From Holothuria scabra (Eukaryota > Echinodermata > Holothuroidea > Aspidochirotida > Holothuriidae), in contig CM074196.1 of assembly GCA_037179385.1 (NCBI GenBank), positions 29,161,986 through 29,225,985 on the forward strand: a stretch of DNA of 64,000 bases, given 5' to 3'. Below the pieces are notes generated by a model. That model made no database searches, was not told where the DNA came from, and worked only from the letters and a program-made list of their open reading frames with translations. Below, one piece after another: positions 23,410-36,593 of the stretch; the first letter of the stretch is position 1, and each line of letters begins with the position of its first letter. A program made the position numbers and the translations under genes.

Positions 23410-24830
23410 GTAAACTTTTTATGAGCTCTGGAAATTATAAAATTGGAAACTTACCATATGTGACACCAGATCATCAAGTGACACCGGCAACTAAAATGCT
23501 ATTTTCATGAAATTTTCTTGCATCATATTCAAAATGCCCTCCAAGACAAGCTCTTGACTTTTACAATGTTGGAGAGCCTCAATTTACAGGCTTTAGATAA
23601 AACTATATGTAGCGAAAATGATCTCTGGTGGCCATGCATATCTCAGTTTTTTCCAACACACGTAGGAATGCACATTCTTGAGTAATCCCCTCACTTTTCA
23701 AATTTCCTTATAAGAAACCCAGAATGCAGAATTTGCTGCAATACAATTTTGAAATATTTGTTTAAAAGGGGAAAAAATTTGGTGTTCACACTTGAAATTT
23801 GTATTTGTAACTTTTCATACATAAAATACTACCAGGCCTTGAATGTTGAGGCATGCCAGTGAGATCGCTCACCATCACTGATCCCCTCAAATCAGGGGAG
23901 TGAGGGGAGTGATTTTTTGCACACCTTGATGAAGGTTTGGCACTTAGAGTCTATCTATTTAAGTTTAATAAAACAGCATACCTCGTCCTTAATTTTCTGA
24001 GGAGTGTGATTTGTAGTTCACCTGAAGAATCTTAAACTCAAAGCCTGCATTACACATACTTCCATGCACCCATCAAATAGTTTCAATGTTAGTACAGTAT
24101 GCATATGTAACAACAAATACTGTGTCCTTACTTAACTTGGTATAAGTACACAATGTGAGATGAAAATAAAGTGTCCATTTTAACATTTATATCACATGCA
24201 TACATGTAAAGTTCAATGCAAATTTGTACAGGTGCAAAATTTACATGCATGATCAATGAATCAATCAATGAAAAACTGGGAAAAGATGAAGTATAACCTT
24301 TGAAAAATATACACTTCATTGTGAGTGAAGCCAGATTTTTGCCAACCAAAAAGTGTTATGATACTGTAGGATTTTTAAAGAACAAACAACAAACTTGAAT
24401 ATTTCTAAAAACCCCATTTGTTTCTTTTTAATAGGTATGTTGTACATACATCTCTTCTCGATCCACACAATCTAGGCTTGCACAAAATCAGACTATGACA
24501 AAAGATTTTTTCATTTATTCCAGTACACTTTTCCCAATACAAACTACAGTACTACATACTGGATTATTTTTGAATGACACATGCTGCAGAGGTACTGCAG
24601 TTTCCAGACTTCTAAGCCACTTTTCCACATTCATTGAGCTACACATACTAAGAACTACACATGGTGAGTTTTTTAGTTTGAGGACTTTTAAGTTGTGGAT
24701 TAAGTAGTACTGTAGATCTTCATAATGGTCCATGTCATAAGGCATCCAAGACCTTGAGTTTTAGATTTATGCTGAAAATCACACTTGTCAGGAAATGGAG
24801 AAGTGTTGTAGTTGCATTGTTTTATTCAAC
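23410..24830. other. Intronic sequence, nothing identified
   Basis: No repeat family or coding exon recognised apart from ordinary low-complexity AT stretches. Confidence 0.45.
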
Positions 24831-25129
24831 TTAAAGGGCCATTCCTCTCACCCCAAACTACACTTCTTGTACTGGGGTATAGAAACTCTGCATTGGCCCA
24901 GCTTTTTGACTGACTGTTAATTCAAACAATGCAGATTAGCAAAGCTTATATCACACAGCATGAACTGTACTGAAAGTGTTTGTGACATAGAGCTTTTCTA
25001 TACTCACTGTGAAGCAATAAACTGGGATTGTGACTGGATAAGGATGAATTTCAGACAATTATGGGAGGGGCTTAAGTAAGAAGGTTAGGAAAATTGGTAC
25101 TGTTTGGGGTGAGAGAACTGGGCCTTTAA
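24831..25129. mobile_element. TTAA-MITE family A, copy 3
   Basis: TTAA on both sides, left end AGGGCCATTCCTCTCACCCC, right end GGGGTGAGAGAACTGGGCCT. It carries all family landmarks (GCAATAAACTGGGATTGTG, CAATTATGGGAGGGGCTTAA) and is a good reference copy for the family. Confidence 0.95.
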
Positions 25130-27211
25130 TAATTGGTGTGCAAAGAAACATTACTCCTCACACCAATTTGAGGCAAATGATGGTGTGCAATTAAACTTGC
25201 ACACCTCAAAATTCAATGCCCAAAATCTCTGACTCCAATATACATGTCATAAAGCCTACAGAAACTAAATTATGAAGGTATCATACTGTTTATTATGCAT
25301 AATTTGATACACATATAAAGGCTGAGAAAGCATCCATAATATACCAAGCAACCTACCATCTCTAATTTCCTGAAAAAATTTAATTTGTATGAGAGATGAC
25401 ATATGTCAGTACGTACAGATAATTTCATTCATTAGACACACTGACTAAATAAACCAAGGTACTTTAAGCACATAACATAACCAGATACTCTTGTTCCAGG
25501 TCATCCATATCAGTTGAAACAACAGTGTGCTAAATGCAGATGGGTACTGTATAGTTCTACAGCAGATATTTTGAAAAGCAGAGCTAATTTCATGATTAAC
25601 AACCTTTGTTTGTTAGATAATATGGTACTTTTATGCAAGATATTAAAACACTGAAGTAATTGCTATGAAACTGCAAAACATGAAATATTTCTAATTTTTA
25701 ATTTTTTCAGAATTTAAGTTTTTAAACTTTCCATCATAAGTAAAAACTTCCACAGCATTTGTAATGAATAAGAATAGATTTCATATTGGTAATTACAAGG
25801 TATCATTTTGCATCTACTGTACTTTGCCAGTTTAGATTACAATATATTTCAACTGCCCCTTTTCCAGCCCTTACCCATGCCTGTCAGGAGTATTTCACTT
25901 CAGTCTGCTCCCCACCTACCTATGCACATGCTGGAAATTAAGTAGCAAGCACTCATTGAGTTGATCTTTAACTTCATGAGAGTGTTAAAGGGTCTCTACC
26001 ACATGACAAGTTTCATGTCCAATAGATATGGAAAACGTTAAAATTTTGAATTTTGTAATGTCTTGATTTATGACGGTTTTGTGCACAATTTGAAAAAGTG
26101 TCTGGTCACAAATTTTCGAAAACCGAATTTAACTGTTAAGTACTCACTTATAAAACAGTTACTTCTTTCTAGGATATGGGGATTGTCTAAGATTGACCAT
26201 TTGTCATTGGTATGTGAAGAAAACCGAGCGGGTTTGGAAAAAATTGTGGAATTTCATGATCCAACTCAATGAGCTGCTTTTAGACCATTTCCCGTAAAGA
26301 AATTTTACAAGGGACTGTGGGATAGTGCTTTGTTGTCCTTGCCCTTTTGTCACAATGGCATTGACAAAAACAAGTAACTTTGCCCCACAATCCTTTGCGG
26401 AACTGATATTTAGAAAGTGGTCCCTGACAACTCCCTGGTCCATGAGAGCATATTTAAACCACTGTACAGACCAATCCAAACAGTCAAGTGATGCCTGTCT
26501 CATTTAACTGACCACAACTGGCTTATATTTTCCAACTAGCATTCACTGTTTAAGTCACTGGTTGGCATCATGCCTAGAAACATACAGTAGTGTACAGCAG
26601 GGTTTCCATTGGCACTTTTTTTTTTGTGAGGCGGCCACCTCACACCTTTTGGCCACCATCTCACAGAAAATTGTTATAAAGCTACCACCTGTACTGTACT
26701 AGCTATACAGTAGAAGAATTGATAGTTTACACTCAATGATGGTGCCAAAAGGGGCATCATAGCACTTCCATAGATTCACACCCCCACACACTCTCTAAAA
26801 CTCAGGGAACACCCTTTACAGAAAGTGTGCATGTTTGGTTTTGCCTGTGCAACAATCTCACGATTGCTTGTAGACTGTACAGGAATTAATAGAAACTATA
26901 TTTTACCGTGATTAAAAAGCGAGCCTGCCTCATCAACACTGTTGTCAAGCACCTGTGATGCCACTTGCTTGTAATGACCCTATTCTTTGTGTTTAAGTGA
27001 TAGCTGCACACCAAAATCCCCTCTCTTTATTCAGTAAATATGAGAATTTAGAATAGCATATTGTAAATGTAGACAATATAAAGCTGATTTGGCCACTGGA
27101 CCCATTAACAGACCATTTTACTACTTTACTACTCCACTTTCAGCCATATAGTGTAAGAATGCTCATTGGTATAAGACCACCAATTATCAAACCAACCTCG
27201 TCATGAATCAG
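25130..27211. other. Intronic sequence, nothing identified
   Basis: No gene. At 26602 the stretch CAGGGTTTCCATTGGCAC looks like a hAT-style terminus followed by a GCGGCCACCTCAC motif, but I could not find a matching opposite end. Confidence 0.4.
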
Positions 27212-28136
27212 GTCTCCTGAGTGACCCACATTTTGCAGGTTTGACCCCATTTGAAAGCCCAAACCCACAGACATGCCCAGCCCTCTGAAAAATCCACATT
27301 TCAAATCTTTGTAGTATCCTTAGTCAGCAAACCACACAAATTTAGAAATTAACAAATAATTCAGCTAAACGGTATCTAAAAATTGAATAAATCATGCCTC
27401 ACAGTACATTCAACTGCTAGCACATGCTGTACAATGCATAGGTCTAGCCTACATACAGACAGGTCTATGCTTGCTGTCGCAACATTGCAATCGGCTAACC
27501 TTCCCAGCAGGTATGGAATATATTCCTGTCACTACATAAAAAATGTAATAACTTTGTGCAACCCTGCATTCAAAAAGCAAAAATGAATCCCCACTTTGTT
27601 CATTAGAAGCGGGACATATCTCAGAGTTTCCCATCAAAGGAATGTTCTGGACTGTCTTGACAGTTCTTCTCGATCTCAACTGCGTGCTTGCATTGGTAGA
27701 ATGCCCTGATTATAGTAGAGATCACTTGCATCATTCTTCAACCGTGACATATCCTGCTGTAGCAAGGTTCGCAATCTGTACAGGTACCACGCCAAAGTTT
27801 ACGACAACAATAACGATTGAATGCATGATAGGAGAGGTAAATTATTAATTGCGCGTTTGTGAGTATCTGTGCAATTTTAGCAAATCTCTAAAATATAATT
27901 TTTCTGGGTTACCGCAAAAAAAACAGGACTGTACTGAATTTTTTGGCAGGAACCTAGCAAAATTGTGTTGACGGTTTTGCCAAAAAAGTGCCACCATTTT
28001 GCATGTAGACAATTCTAAAATTGAAAACTTTCGATAAGGGGAGGGGGACAGTCCCTCCCCTCATCCCCTTCCCAGTGATCCACAGATAAACTGGAACATC
28101 TAGTCTCTTGAACTAGGGAGCTTTGCATGAATATTA
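27212..28136. repeat. Dispersed repeat R, copy 2 (uninterrupted)
   Basis: About 920 bp matching the two halves of the copy at 14285-16940, in the same orientation. It begins near CTCCTGAGTGACCCACATTTT and ends near ACTAGGGAGCTTTGCATGAA. At the position of the hAT insertion in copy 1, this copy reads AAGGTTCGCAATCTGTACAG without interruption. It is non-coding; the family could be a larger non-autonomous DNA transposon but its class is unknown. Confidence 0.88.
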
Positions 28137-29214
28137 CATTCCTTTGCCAACTATTACATACCATCTGGTGATTCCATGGGTGACACCCAACAATAGGCCA
28201 ACAGGAAATGAACCCACTTGCTTAAACCAACATCCTGCTTTAACTTAACCAAACAGCTTCTTTTATAATAGAATAAATAAGAACAGTAATTAACAGCTCT
28301 TTCAAAGCATGTCTTTGTAAAGTAATTCTATATAGCCACAAGTTGTAATGACCTTTTGAAATGAAGAGTTTTAATCATAGTCTGTATAAAGAAATCAGAA
28401 TGACACTGCAGTAGTGCATGAGCAGCTTACACAAAAGCTGATTTCCACTGTCAAACCAACACAATCATAGAGTTTAAGTGTCACTCATAGTCATCCTTAA
28501 TGATGCAAAAGAATGTATTGTCCTGGACTATAGATAGCATGCACGTCAGCAATATGTACTAAGCATGGTAACAGCTACACTGCAATAAATTAGCTGCGCA
28601 ATATAGTCACTACGTGTGATAACCAGTCTGTGTAAATCCTTACATACAAAGTATTGTAATTTGTATTGTACACACTGTGCACTTACCACATCCTGCACAT
28701 ACTGTACCTAGATGTAAAATGAAGGTTAGTTAGCTTTTAATACAGTACTATTTGTTTTTTCAATACCATGAACTAATGAAAATGGACATTGCAAAAACTA
28801 GCTACAGTTCAAAATGAAAAGCAGTGGCAAATGTGGAAACACGACATACTCATGTATGGTTTTTACGACTAATATAGCTCACACATGTGCACTAGCTCCC
28901 CCCAGCATTCAGAAATTCTTATCTTTTATGTGTGATCTACAATATCAGGATGTGAATTCAAATGAAGTACGTTTCATGTTCAAATTAAGCAAGTGTCTCG
29001 GACTACACAATATCTTTGAATCTGAACATTCAGTATTGTAACTTGCAATTGGAATTATGCATACGCAGTCATCCTACAGTACTTGCCTGAATGTGTCTTA
29101 AAAGTATAGGTGCTGCATTTAATGCATTACTTATGGACTTGTGGAAAATGTACGCTTTATGGATAGAACAGGCTTAGGCCTATTGTCACCAGTTTCTCGT
29201 CTGTTTGGCCTGTT
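28137..29214. other. Intronic sequence, nothing identified
   Basis: AT-rich sequence without recognisable features. Confidence 0.4.
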
Positions 29215-29720
29215 AATTGCTTTTTGCCCTCCAAGTGTTCTTTACCCATAGAGTGTTCTAACTCAATGTCTATACTCATCCCTACACTGTCCTACAGTAA
29301 TTACTCAAAGTCTTTATTCTTCAAGTGTTCAAATCAAAGTCTTCACCCTGAAAGTCCTCCAATTCAGTCTTTCACCAACAAGTATTCTAAATGAATTTCT
29401 TTGCCCTGCAAGTATTGTAACTCAATTTCTTTTAATACCCTGCAAAAGTCCTACTGTAACTCGAAAGACTTGTTCAACTTTTGTTTTATGATGGATCACT
29501 AACAGTGGAAATTATGCAAATTCAAGCATTTTGCACTTTATTGATAGATGGATCAGTTGCTCTGACTGAGGAAAGATAAACTTCCACACCACACCCTGCA
29601 ATTATTATTACTCAATTTCCTTATGGTATCTTGCAAGTATTCTAACTCAATTATTTACCCTGCAAAGGTCGTAATTGTAACTCAAAAGTCTTTACCCTGC
29701 AAAGTTGTTGAGCTGAGAAC
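29215..29720. repeat. Degenerate tandem repeat, roughly 30-40-bp units
   Basis: Variants of ACCCTGCAAGTATTCTAACTC and CAATTTCTTT recur through the segment (for example near 29225, 29335, 29405, 29435, 29650 and 29690) with irregular spacing. Strongly decayed, non-coding. Confidence 0.55.
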
Positions 29721-30353
29721 TGCTCTTAACTGGCAAAGAGTGCACCTGTAGAAAATTGTGAAAAATGCAACCTCTCTGACAGCTGAAAATTGCATTTTCC
29801 AGGTGTTTTGGGGGATTTTTCTTTTTCATTTTCATTTCACAGAAATTCCTTTTCTTATCCAAGGAAGAATCAATGAAATGTTGGAGACTACAGTTAGACT
29901 ATTTCTGTTTTGTAAATCCCAAATCTCTTTTTTTTTTGGGGGGGGGGGGGGAGGGGGACAAGGTTTTTCGCCCTTGGCAATACCACTTCTAACAAGTAAC
30001 AACCACTATTCACTTAACTATTACAGAACATTAAAACAATAAATATTTAATATTACCAAATTATTTACACAACTGTCTGGGTAGATCTATTTAAACAAAG
30101 CAACAAACAGATAATACTGTTTGATTGGTAAACATGCATTCTTTCATTGGATAGTTTAGTCAGCAGGGCTGTTTGCCAACTTACAGCTTGCAGATGGCCC
30201 TGTCTCACACACAGTCTTAAACTGTGAAGATATGAGAACTGTAATTTTTCACACACTAAATTTAATAACGTACAGAGAACAATACTGCTGAGCAGCTCCA
30301 GTACGTACAACACCACTGTCTGACCAGTAGACATAACCAAAGCAAAGTCTGCA

Positions 30354-30772
30354 CAGGGCTCAAAGTGAGGCTAAAATTTGGTTGTCTCTGAAGGGGCAAC
30401 ATGCATGCTAAAAATTGGGTCGTCTCTCCAAATCTTTGGTTGCCCCACCATGAAGTAAATTTAACTTTAACATTATAAGATTTTATTGCAAATTGTTCAA
30501 ACTCATAGTCGAGTTTCTGTTATAAAGTAGAATAGTCAAGAAGGGAGCTGCATAAATGTACCTTTTTAGTAAAAAAACGGCTGAGCAGAATTATACTTCT
30601 TAACAACGACTTTAATACAAGGACAGCTAACAAGAAGTGTGTAGACAAGTACAGGTGTGTACAAGTGTAAGATGTAGCTGTCACATGGACTGAAACAAAC
30701 ACTAGCTGCCCAGGCAAAAATCACTTGCAGAGACCAAAATTGGAAGGTTGCAACGCCTAATTCTGAGCCCTG
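30354..30772. mobile_element. Putative hAT-like element, 419 bp (CAGGGCTCA ends)
   Basis: Left end CAGGGCTCAAAGTGAGGC and right end GCCTAATTCTGAGCCCTG are inverted repeats with the CAGGG start typical of many hAT families. Flanking octamers (AGTCTGCA, CTACAAAC) do not match, so the target duplication has decayed or the ends are slightly misplaced. TTGGTTGTCTCT / TTGGGTCGTCTCT words lie near the left end. Confidence 0.65.
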
Positions 30773-32577
30773 CTACAAACAATTTGCAGCACACCACACT
30801 TCCATAAATAAACACTATATGGTCAAATACTGGTACAGTACATGGATCTACTTTTTAAATCTCATTCAATATTCAGGAAATAAGAGAAAAAGAAGAGACT
30901 GCATCAAAGTAACTAATGGTCACAGAAGACAACCTTTTAAAAATGTCAAAACAACTTTGCAGTTCATTACTATTCAGCCTAGCCCCTTCTACCTGGCATG
31001 CATTAAAGAAAGTAGGTAGAATACAGTGCCTCTACTTCTCATTTCCCACTTGAGAAAATATGTACAATAATAAATAAGTTTAGTTTTTTTACTAACACTT
31101 AACAGTAGAAAATATTACAGGTTTGTGTTTGTGGTTTTCAATCAATGCTGGTTTTGAGGGATTTAAAATCTGATTTCCAAATACTTGCTTTCTTTCAAAA
31201 TAGAAAAACTTAGTGATTTTGATGCCAAATGGTTACCCATAATCACTTGAAATCTGGTACTAAAATGATTCTAAGAGAACAGTATAACTAACTGTTCTAA
31301 GCTATTGTAAAATTTCAAGGTCAACACAACTCCAAAAAACAAAGGGAAATAAAGCATTCCTTGTCAATGTGAGTGACAGGCCTCAGACTTCAGATCTCAA
31401 GGGGCATGGCCATTCGGCCTTGGTTTATTTTCCATTTTTTAGGCCATCAAGGCAATAAGTCAGGGCATTAAGGCCATTTTTAAATTTCAGTAAGGGCACA
31501 ACGGCAATTTCTAAACATAACAAATTTAGCAAACACCCACTCAAGAGATTTTCTAACCGAATGCTCCTCTGTCTTAGATGCACGGATTGCTTCTCAGACA
31601 GTTCGCAATTGTAGAATTTACACTGTGCAAGCTTAGTTAGACTCAAAGGGATTGGCTATAAGTCCCAAAAAACTCTCTTGTCCCAATGTACTTCGATATC
31701 AATTTCAAATTGGAGGTGCACAGGTCAAGCACATTTCGAAAGACTCAACTTCAGTTACAGACTGATTTTGTTTATACTATTCCCAAAATAATTTGCATCA
31801 TACAAAACAAAACAAATTGCATTGCTTACCGAAATAACGTAAAACAGCAGTGTGCGTAGTGTGAGCCTTTTCAGTACGTATAAATTACAGACCCGAGAAA
31901 CAAACGAAATTAACCCAGACCAAAATGTGACAAATTCACAGTAGAATGGCTATATGAAAGTTTTGCCCATTCCAGTCCTTTTTTGTAATATATCGGCAAC
32001 TCATGATTTCAGTCAAAACAGTTATTACCAGGCAAATCTATCATTTGTATGCTTTACTGTATTTTAATGTGAAACACCCTCGATGAATAGAAACTAAGGA
32101 AGTACTGTAATGATTGATTGAAGTTGGGCTCCAAATTAAATTATGAAGACTTCATATTGCTTTATGTACAGAATGTCCATAAGTTCAAATGGTGCACACC
32201 ATAATATTTGGTGATAGCATCCTTTGTAAAATCAGGTACAACACTTGTCAGACAGTGCCAAAAATGGTGGTTTGGCACTTTGGCAGTTCCAAAAATTTTA
32301 CATGAGTTAATTGTTAAAACTGAGGAAGAAAATTAGGTATTTGTTGGCAAAGCTGATGACCATTTCCCAGTCATTTGCTATTACATGCCTAGTAACATCT
32401 GTCCTGATTTACCCCCAAAATAACACTAACTAAAAGTGCAAGAGTTTTAAACATACAGTATTGTTTATGCCAAAGGAATAATTTATCAACATCAATATTT
32501 TTCTATAGCTCTTCACGATGGGATAAAAGATTGGAATATACAGCATGTCCATTGCACCCTGTAACACTACCTCAAAT
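30773..32577. other. Intronic sequence with old repeat fragments
   Basis: Contains the fragment at about 31310-31375 shared with 4258-4325, and a segment at 31400-31500 rich in AGGCCAT words (GGCCATTCGGCC, AGGCCATCAAGGC, AAGGCCATTTTT) that may be the end of an unrecognised element. No gene. Confidence 0.4.
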
Positions 32578-32877
32578 TTAAAGGGCCAAACCTGTCACCC
32601 CAAACTATTTTGATACGAGAGTACCATTTGAAATTCTCAACTGGCTCAGCTCTCTGATTGACAGCTTAGAATTCAAACAATGTAGAGTACCAAAGCTTAT
32701 ATCACATTGAATGAATGGTACTGAGAGTGTTTTGATGAGTTTTTCTTTACTCACCTTCAAGCAATAAACTGAGGTTGTATTTGGATGAGCATGAATTTCA
32801 GACAATTGTGGGAGGGGCTTAAGTAAAAAGGTTTAAGGTAATTGGTACTGTTTGGGGTGAGAGAACTGGGCAGTTAA
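32578..32877. mobile_element. TTAA-MITE family A, copy 4
   Basis: TTAA at 32578-32581 and 32874-32877; left end AGGGCCAAACCTGTCACCCC, right end GGGGTGAGAGAACTGGGCAG. Same orientation as the copies at 24831 and 51961. Confidence 0.93.
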
Positions 32878-32954
32878 GCAAAACGTATTTGACCTCTTGC
32901 CCTCATAGCTAAAAAAGACATCACTATCACATCACTCAGCAAAACATGCATACC

Positions 32955-33240
32955 ATGTAAACCGGTGCTATGGCCAAGGCGGTGGCATTTGAAGCGATGA
33001 AGCTTAGCAACTGGGAGGTCTGAAGTTCGATTCCTGGCTGGGTCAAAGTAAGGTGAGTTTTTCATCCAAGAGCAATCTACGGTTTTCCCATCTGCACTGG
33101 CCTTTCAAAAAAAATTTGATCCAAATTGTTGAATTGGTTGCCACCCGACATGAAGTTGTAATTCATAAGCCAACTTGGTTGCTTCCACATTCGTGATCGC
33201 TTAGTGTCATTTGCCCTTCAAGGCCTGAATGCAGACTCTC
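32955..33240 (+). repeat. tRNA-derived SINE, family 1
   Basis: A tRNA-like head contains a box A-like TATGGCCAAGGCGG and a box B-like AGTTCGATTCC about 50 bp apart. It is followed by a non-tRNA body (AAGTAAGGTGAGTTTTTCATCC..CTACGGTTTTCCCATCTG). Conserved tRNA cloverleaf ends are not complete, so this is a SINE rather than a working tRNA. The minus-strand frame reading DPARNRTSDLPVA is a by-product of the box B region. Confidence 0.7.
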
Positions 33241-34104
33241 AAAGTTTTCAGTCACAGTAATCTATGTGACCAAAAATGACAGATTTGTGACACTACTTCC
33301 ATACTGCAGCTTTTCAAAAAATAATTACAGTAGAAATTGAGGTACAGTAATATACAGTATTTCAAAATTCTGAATGATGTTTAAGGGAAGTTGATCTCAA
33401 AATGGATTTACTTTGATAAAAAAATGTCATGCAGTTAATCCTTAACCATCAAATGGCTAGGCTTAGGGCCTATGTGTTACTATTGCAATACTGTATAGTG
33501 AAATCTGTTTAGGCTCCTAATTCTGAGGTGCACAAAATTTACAATCATTGACTGCAGATACTGCTTTGCCTATAGTGTTAACTGAAGTAACTCAAGGCAT
33601 TTTCAATGAACAAGGAAGAAGCTGTACTAAATTGTATGGCAATATCATGAACAGTGTCTTGGGTAACAGGAATACATTTGGACTTGAAACTCTATCCGTT
33701 TTTTCCAAAAGCAATAAAATATGCAGTGCTATCAATTGCACAGTTTAACATGCTGATATGTTCAAAACATGAGAAGGTATATGTTACTTTCCTCATAGAC
33801 ATGTTCTACAGACTGTAATTTCCTGGTGTGTCCTAACATCTTTTATTATCTCTTTCCAAGAGAAGTTTTCTTTATTCTGCACATCTACTGTGAACCAATT
33901 TACCACCAAAGATTTAATAAAGAAACAGTCTTGCAATATTTAAGAAAAGACTCAAAGTATACCTGCTTTTACTATGACTATGATCTGTACTGTAAGTTGT
34001 TTCTCAAAGTGCTTTGAACTTTTGAACTATGCTTTTGAGCATATATTGGATTCAATGCTGTACATGACTATTATTAGCAGTAAGTGCTGTGCGGTAAAAG
34101 TTTT

Positions 34105-34332
34105 CAGAGTCGTCGAGTGGCAGAGTGGTGTATTCCAGCAATTGCACCAATGTGTCTCACATTGGCATGGGTTCAAGTCCCGCTCGATGTACATGGGTTT
34201 TTCTCCGGGTACTCCAGCTTTCCTCCCACTTAGCACAGGCTTGCCACTAAAATCGGTTGGCCAGCCACAGGAGTGGGTTGCGCGCCGGACTGAAGCACCT
34301 TCGGGTGGACCAGTTAACTAGCCAACTTTGCT
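34105..34332 (+). repeat. tRNA-derived SINE, family 2
   Basis: Head with box A-like GAGTGGCAGAGTGG and box B-like GGGTTCAAGTCCC, followed by TTTTTCTCCGGGTACTCC and AAAATCGGTTGGCCAGCC, and ending before a short T run near 34332. The CTCCGGGTACTCC body word is common among invertebrate SINEs. The overlapping 115-codon open frame is not a gene. Confidence 0.75.
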
Positions 34333-34742
34333 TTTTTTTTCAGTAAAGGTTTAGGTGGTATCAACCAACTGTTGGTATGTACTACTGTAAATGGTTGTTA
34401 GCCTGGTTTCATAATAGCTTAATGACATACTGTAAGAATAATCTTAAAGCCTTCAAAAATCATGTAACGCAACATGTTTACAACAAGGCTACAATTCCTA
34501 AGTCCAACACCAAGAACTTTTTAATTATGTTAAATTCCAAAGGGGACGGGGTGGGGACAATTTTGGGAATTAAATATGAGGGTAGCTGAGACTCAATGCA
34601 ACTCTTCTGAAATTCTAAGGAGAACATGTTAAAATCAATGGAAAAGGAGAAAATACAAATGGGTAGCCTACTTTCTAAAGCCTTCATAGCAGGTGTCAAA
34701 TACTTTTCTTTTGAAACTGTAAATAATCTTAACACCTGCAAA

Positions 34743-34915
34743 CATGGCTGGAAAAAAACCAGCAATTTGGGAATGTCATTGCAGGGAAATTTTGGTATTT
34801 GGAGGGAAATTTGACTACTTTTGTATGTAAACATGTGAAGTTTTGGGGAAATTTTGATTTGCTGGCTGGGAAATTTGATTTGCTTACAGGGAAATAAACA
34901 TTTTTTCCAGCCCTG
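34743..34915. mobile_element. 173-bp hAT MITE (CAGGGCTGGAAAAA ends)
   Basis: Left end CATGGCTGGAAAAAA and right end TTTTTTCCAGCCCTG are inverted repeats, flanked by a perfect 8-bp duplication CCTGCAAA (34735-34742, 34916-34923). The interior repeats the word GGGAAATTT five or so times. Too short to encode anything. Confidence 0.92.
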
Positions 34916-35980
34916 CCTGCAAACAAGACACAGATTACTGTAACCAATTTGGTTGCCATGTCATCATGAGATGAAAATGAAATTGACCTGCAACCGATAT
35001 AGGTGCAGCAGTATTGATACAAATTCCACTAGGAGGCATGCTTTTCTATTCTCCTATAAGCCAATTAGCACACTGCAATATATTGCATGCATGCACAAGT
35101 AAAGTAAAAACTTGCGTTACTGACTATTGACCTACCTATACACCTGTAGCTTCACAATTAAAGCTGTACAAGTTAAAATGTAAACTTTACAAGGTTTATT
35201 GACTATTGACCTACCTATGGCTTCAAAACACAAAAGATGACAAGGCTATTTTATTAGTTACCATGGAAATAATACTAAAGGAAAGCTAATTATGAACTTG
35301 AATATCACACATCTACTGTACATATTGTTTAAGAAAACTGAAAAAGGATAAAGGATGTAGTATCTGCATACATTTGTGAAGAGTGATGAAATGCCATGAA
35401 AGCATCAAAGATTTTAAGATAAGAGGCTTTGCAGATCCCTTGCTAAGTATTGTATGTTTTTTTTTTTTTTTTGTGACACACAAATTGCAAATATTGCAGG
35501 AATGAATATTTCTCTTTACCACTGTAAAAATACTATAAATATCATGTAGAAAAAAAAACAAAAATTGTAATTATAAATGAGCTTTAACATACCACAATGT
35601 CAACGAGTTAGGGACTGAGTACTGTACTCTAGAATCAAAGGCATTCACTCTCATTCACACTGCATTTTGATATGTACAGCACTGTGAGGAAATGTCTTTG
35701 TGACCAATGTGGAAGTTTCTCTTTTTTGAGTAAAAATACAAAATGCAAAGTGGATAGAATTTGCATAATTCTCACTGTAAGTAAATAATCGTAAAACAAA
35801 ACTTGAAAGTTAAAAGACAAGTCCTTTTATCTTGGTCACCTTAACTCCTTATGCCCAGCCCAATAAGATCAGACCTTGATAAATTCTTCTTTTTTTCCAT
35901 TAGGTTAGCTATTCTCTAAATCCACTTTTCTGCACTGATAACATCTTCTTCTTCTACTTTAAATTTGCCTTTGAACTCCT

Positions 35981-36345
35981 TTAAAGGAAGATATTGCATC
36001 TGTTTTGCAAGAAAAAATTCATCCTTTTAAAACTAATATTTATTGACACAGGGTGAAAGATTATAAAAAAAAAAAAAAAAAAATTAGGCAGTATGGTATC
36101 CTTCTTTTCAAGAATTAAGTTTCCCAAAGATAGAAATTCAGTTGTTTGTTGCTCAAGAAAAATCTGGTCACCCAAACTTTCAACATTTCAAATGATGCAA
36201 TGTCCATGGCTCTTCTTGCACATAGTATTTTGAAGAGATGTAGATATTGCTAGGGTTTATGAAAAGACTGAATTGTTAGATACTGTCTGAGCCATTTTCT
36301 TTGTACTCCTTGTTGGAGCATTTTAAACACAATGTTTCCCTTTAA
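35981..36345. mobile_element. TTAA-MITE family B, copy 2 (intact)
   Basis: TTAA-AGGAAGATATTGCATC at the left and CAATGTTTCCCT-TTAA at the right; inverted ends with intact TTAA sites, 365 bp including targets. This is the uninterrupted reference for the split copy at 20296. A run of about 20 A (36064-36083) is a length-variable internal tract. Confidence 0.93.
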
Positions 36346-36593
36346 CCCTTTACCTTTGTTTGGGTCCTTTTGGACCCATACGGAGAGCACAGCTGTCCCC
36401 CATCTTTACTGTTTCACACGGGAGTTCGAAACTGCGAGTAGCTACCCAAAAATTCAGCCCCAGCAACAAGAGAGACAATAGTTTAAGGTCACGGGTCAAT
36501 AGCCTACGGAAGCTGATGCGGGGCTTGTTAAGTCCACTTTCCTGCCCACTCCCGCAAATATGCCCCGATTGGAGCAAAATGGTAAAGGGTTAA
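36342..36593. mobile_element. TTAA-MITE family C, abutting family B
   Basis: Ends TTAA-CCCTTTACC and GGTAAAGGG-TTAA are perfect inverted repeats. Its left TTAA is the same four bases as the right TTAA of the family B copy, so C probably inserted into the target duplication left by B. The interior is more GC-rich than its surroundings. Confidence 0.88.

Noticed and set aside
30354..30772. A confirmed hAT insertion
   Set aside because: Inverted ends are good, but the flanking octamers do not match, so it was kept only as putative.
34105..34190. A functional tRNA gene
   Set aside because: Box A and B motifs are present, but the cloverleaf arms do not close and a SINE body follows.
33974..34321. 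A 115-codon frame
   Set aside because: Overlaps a tRNA-derived SINE.
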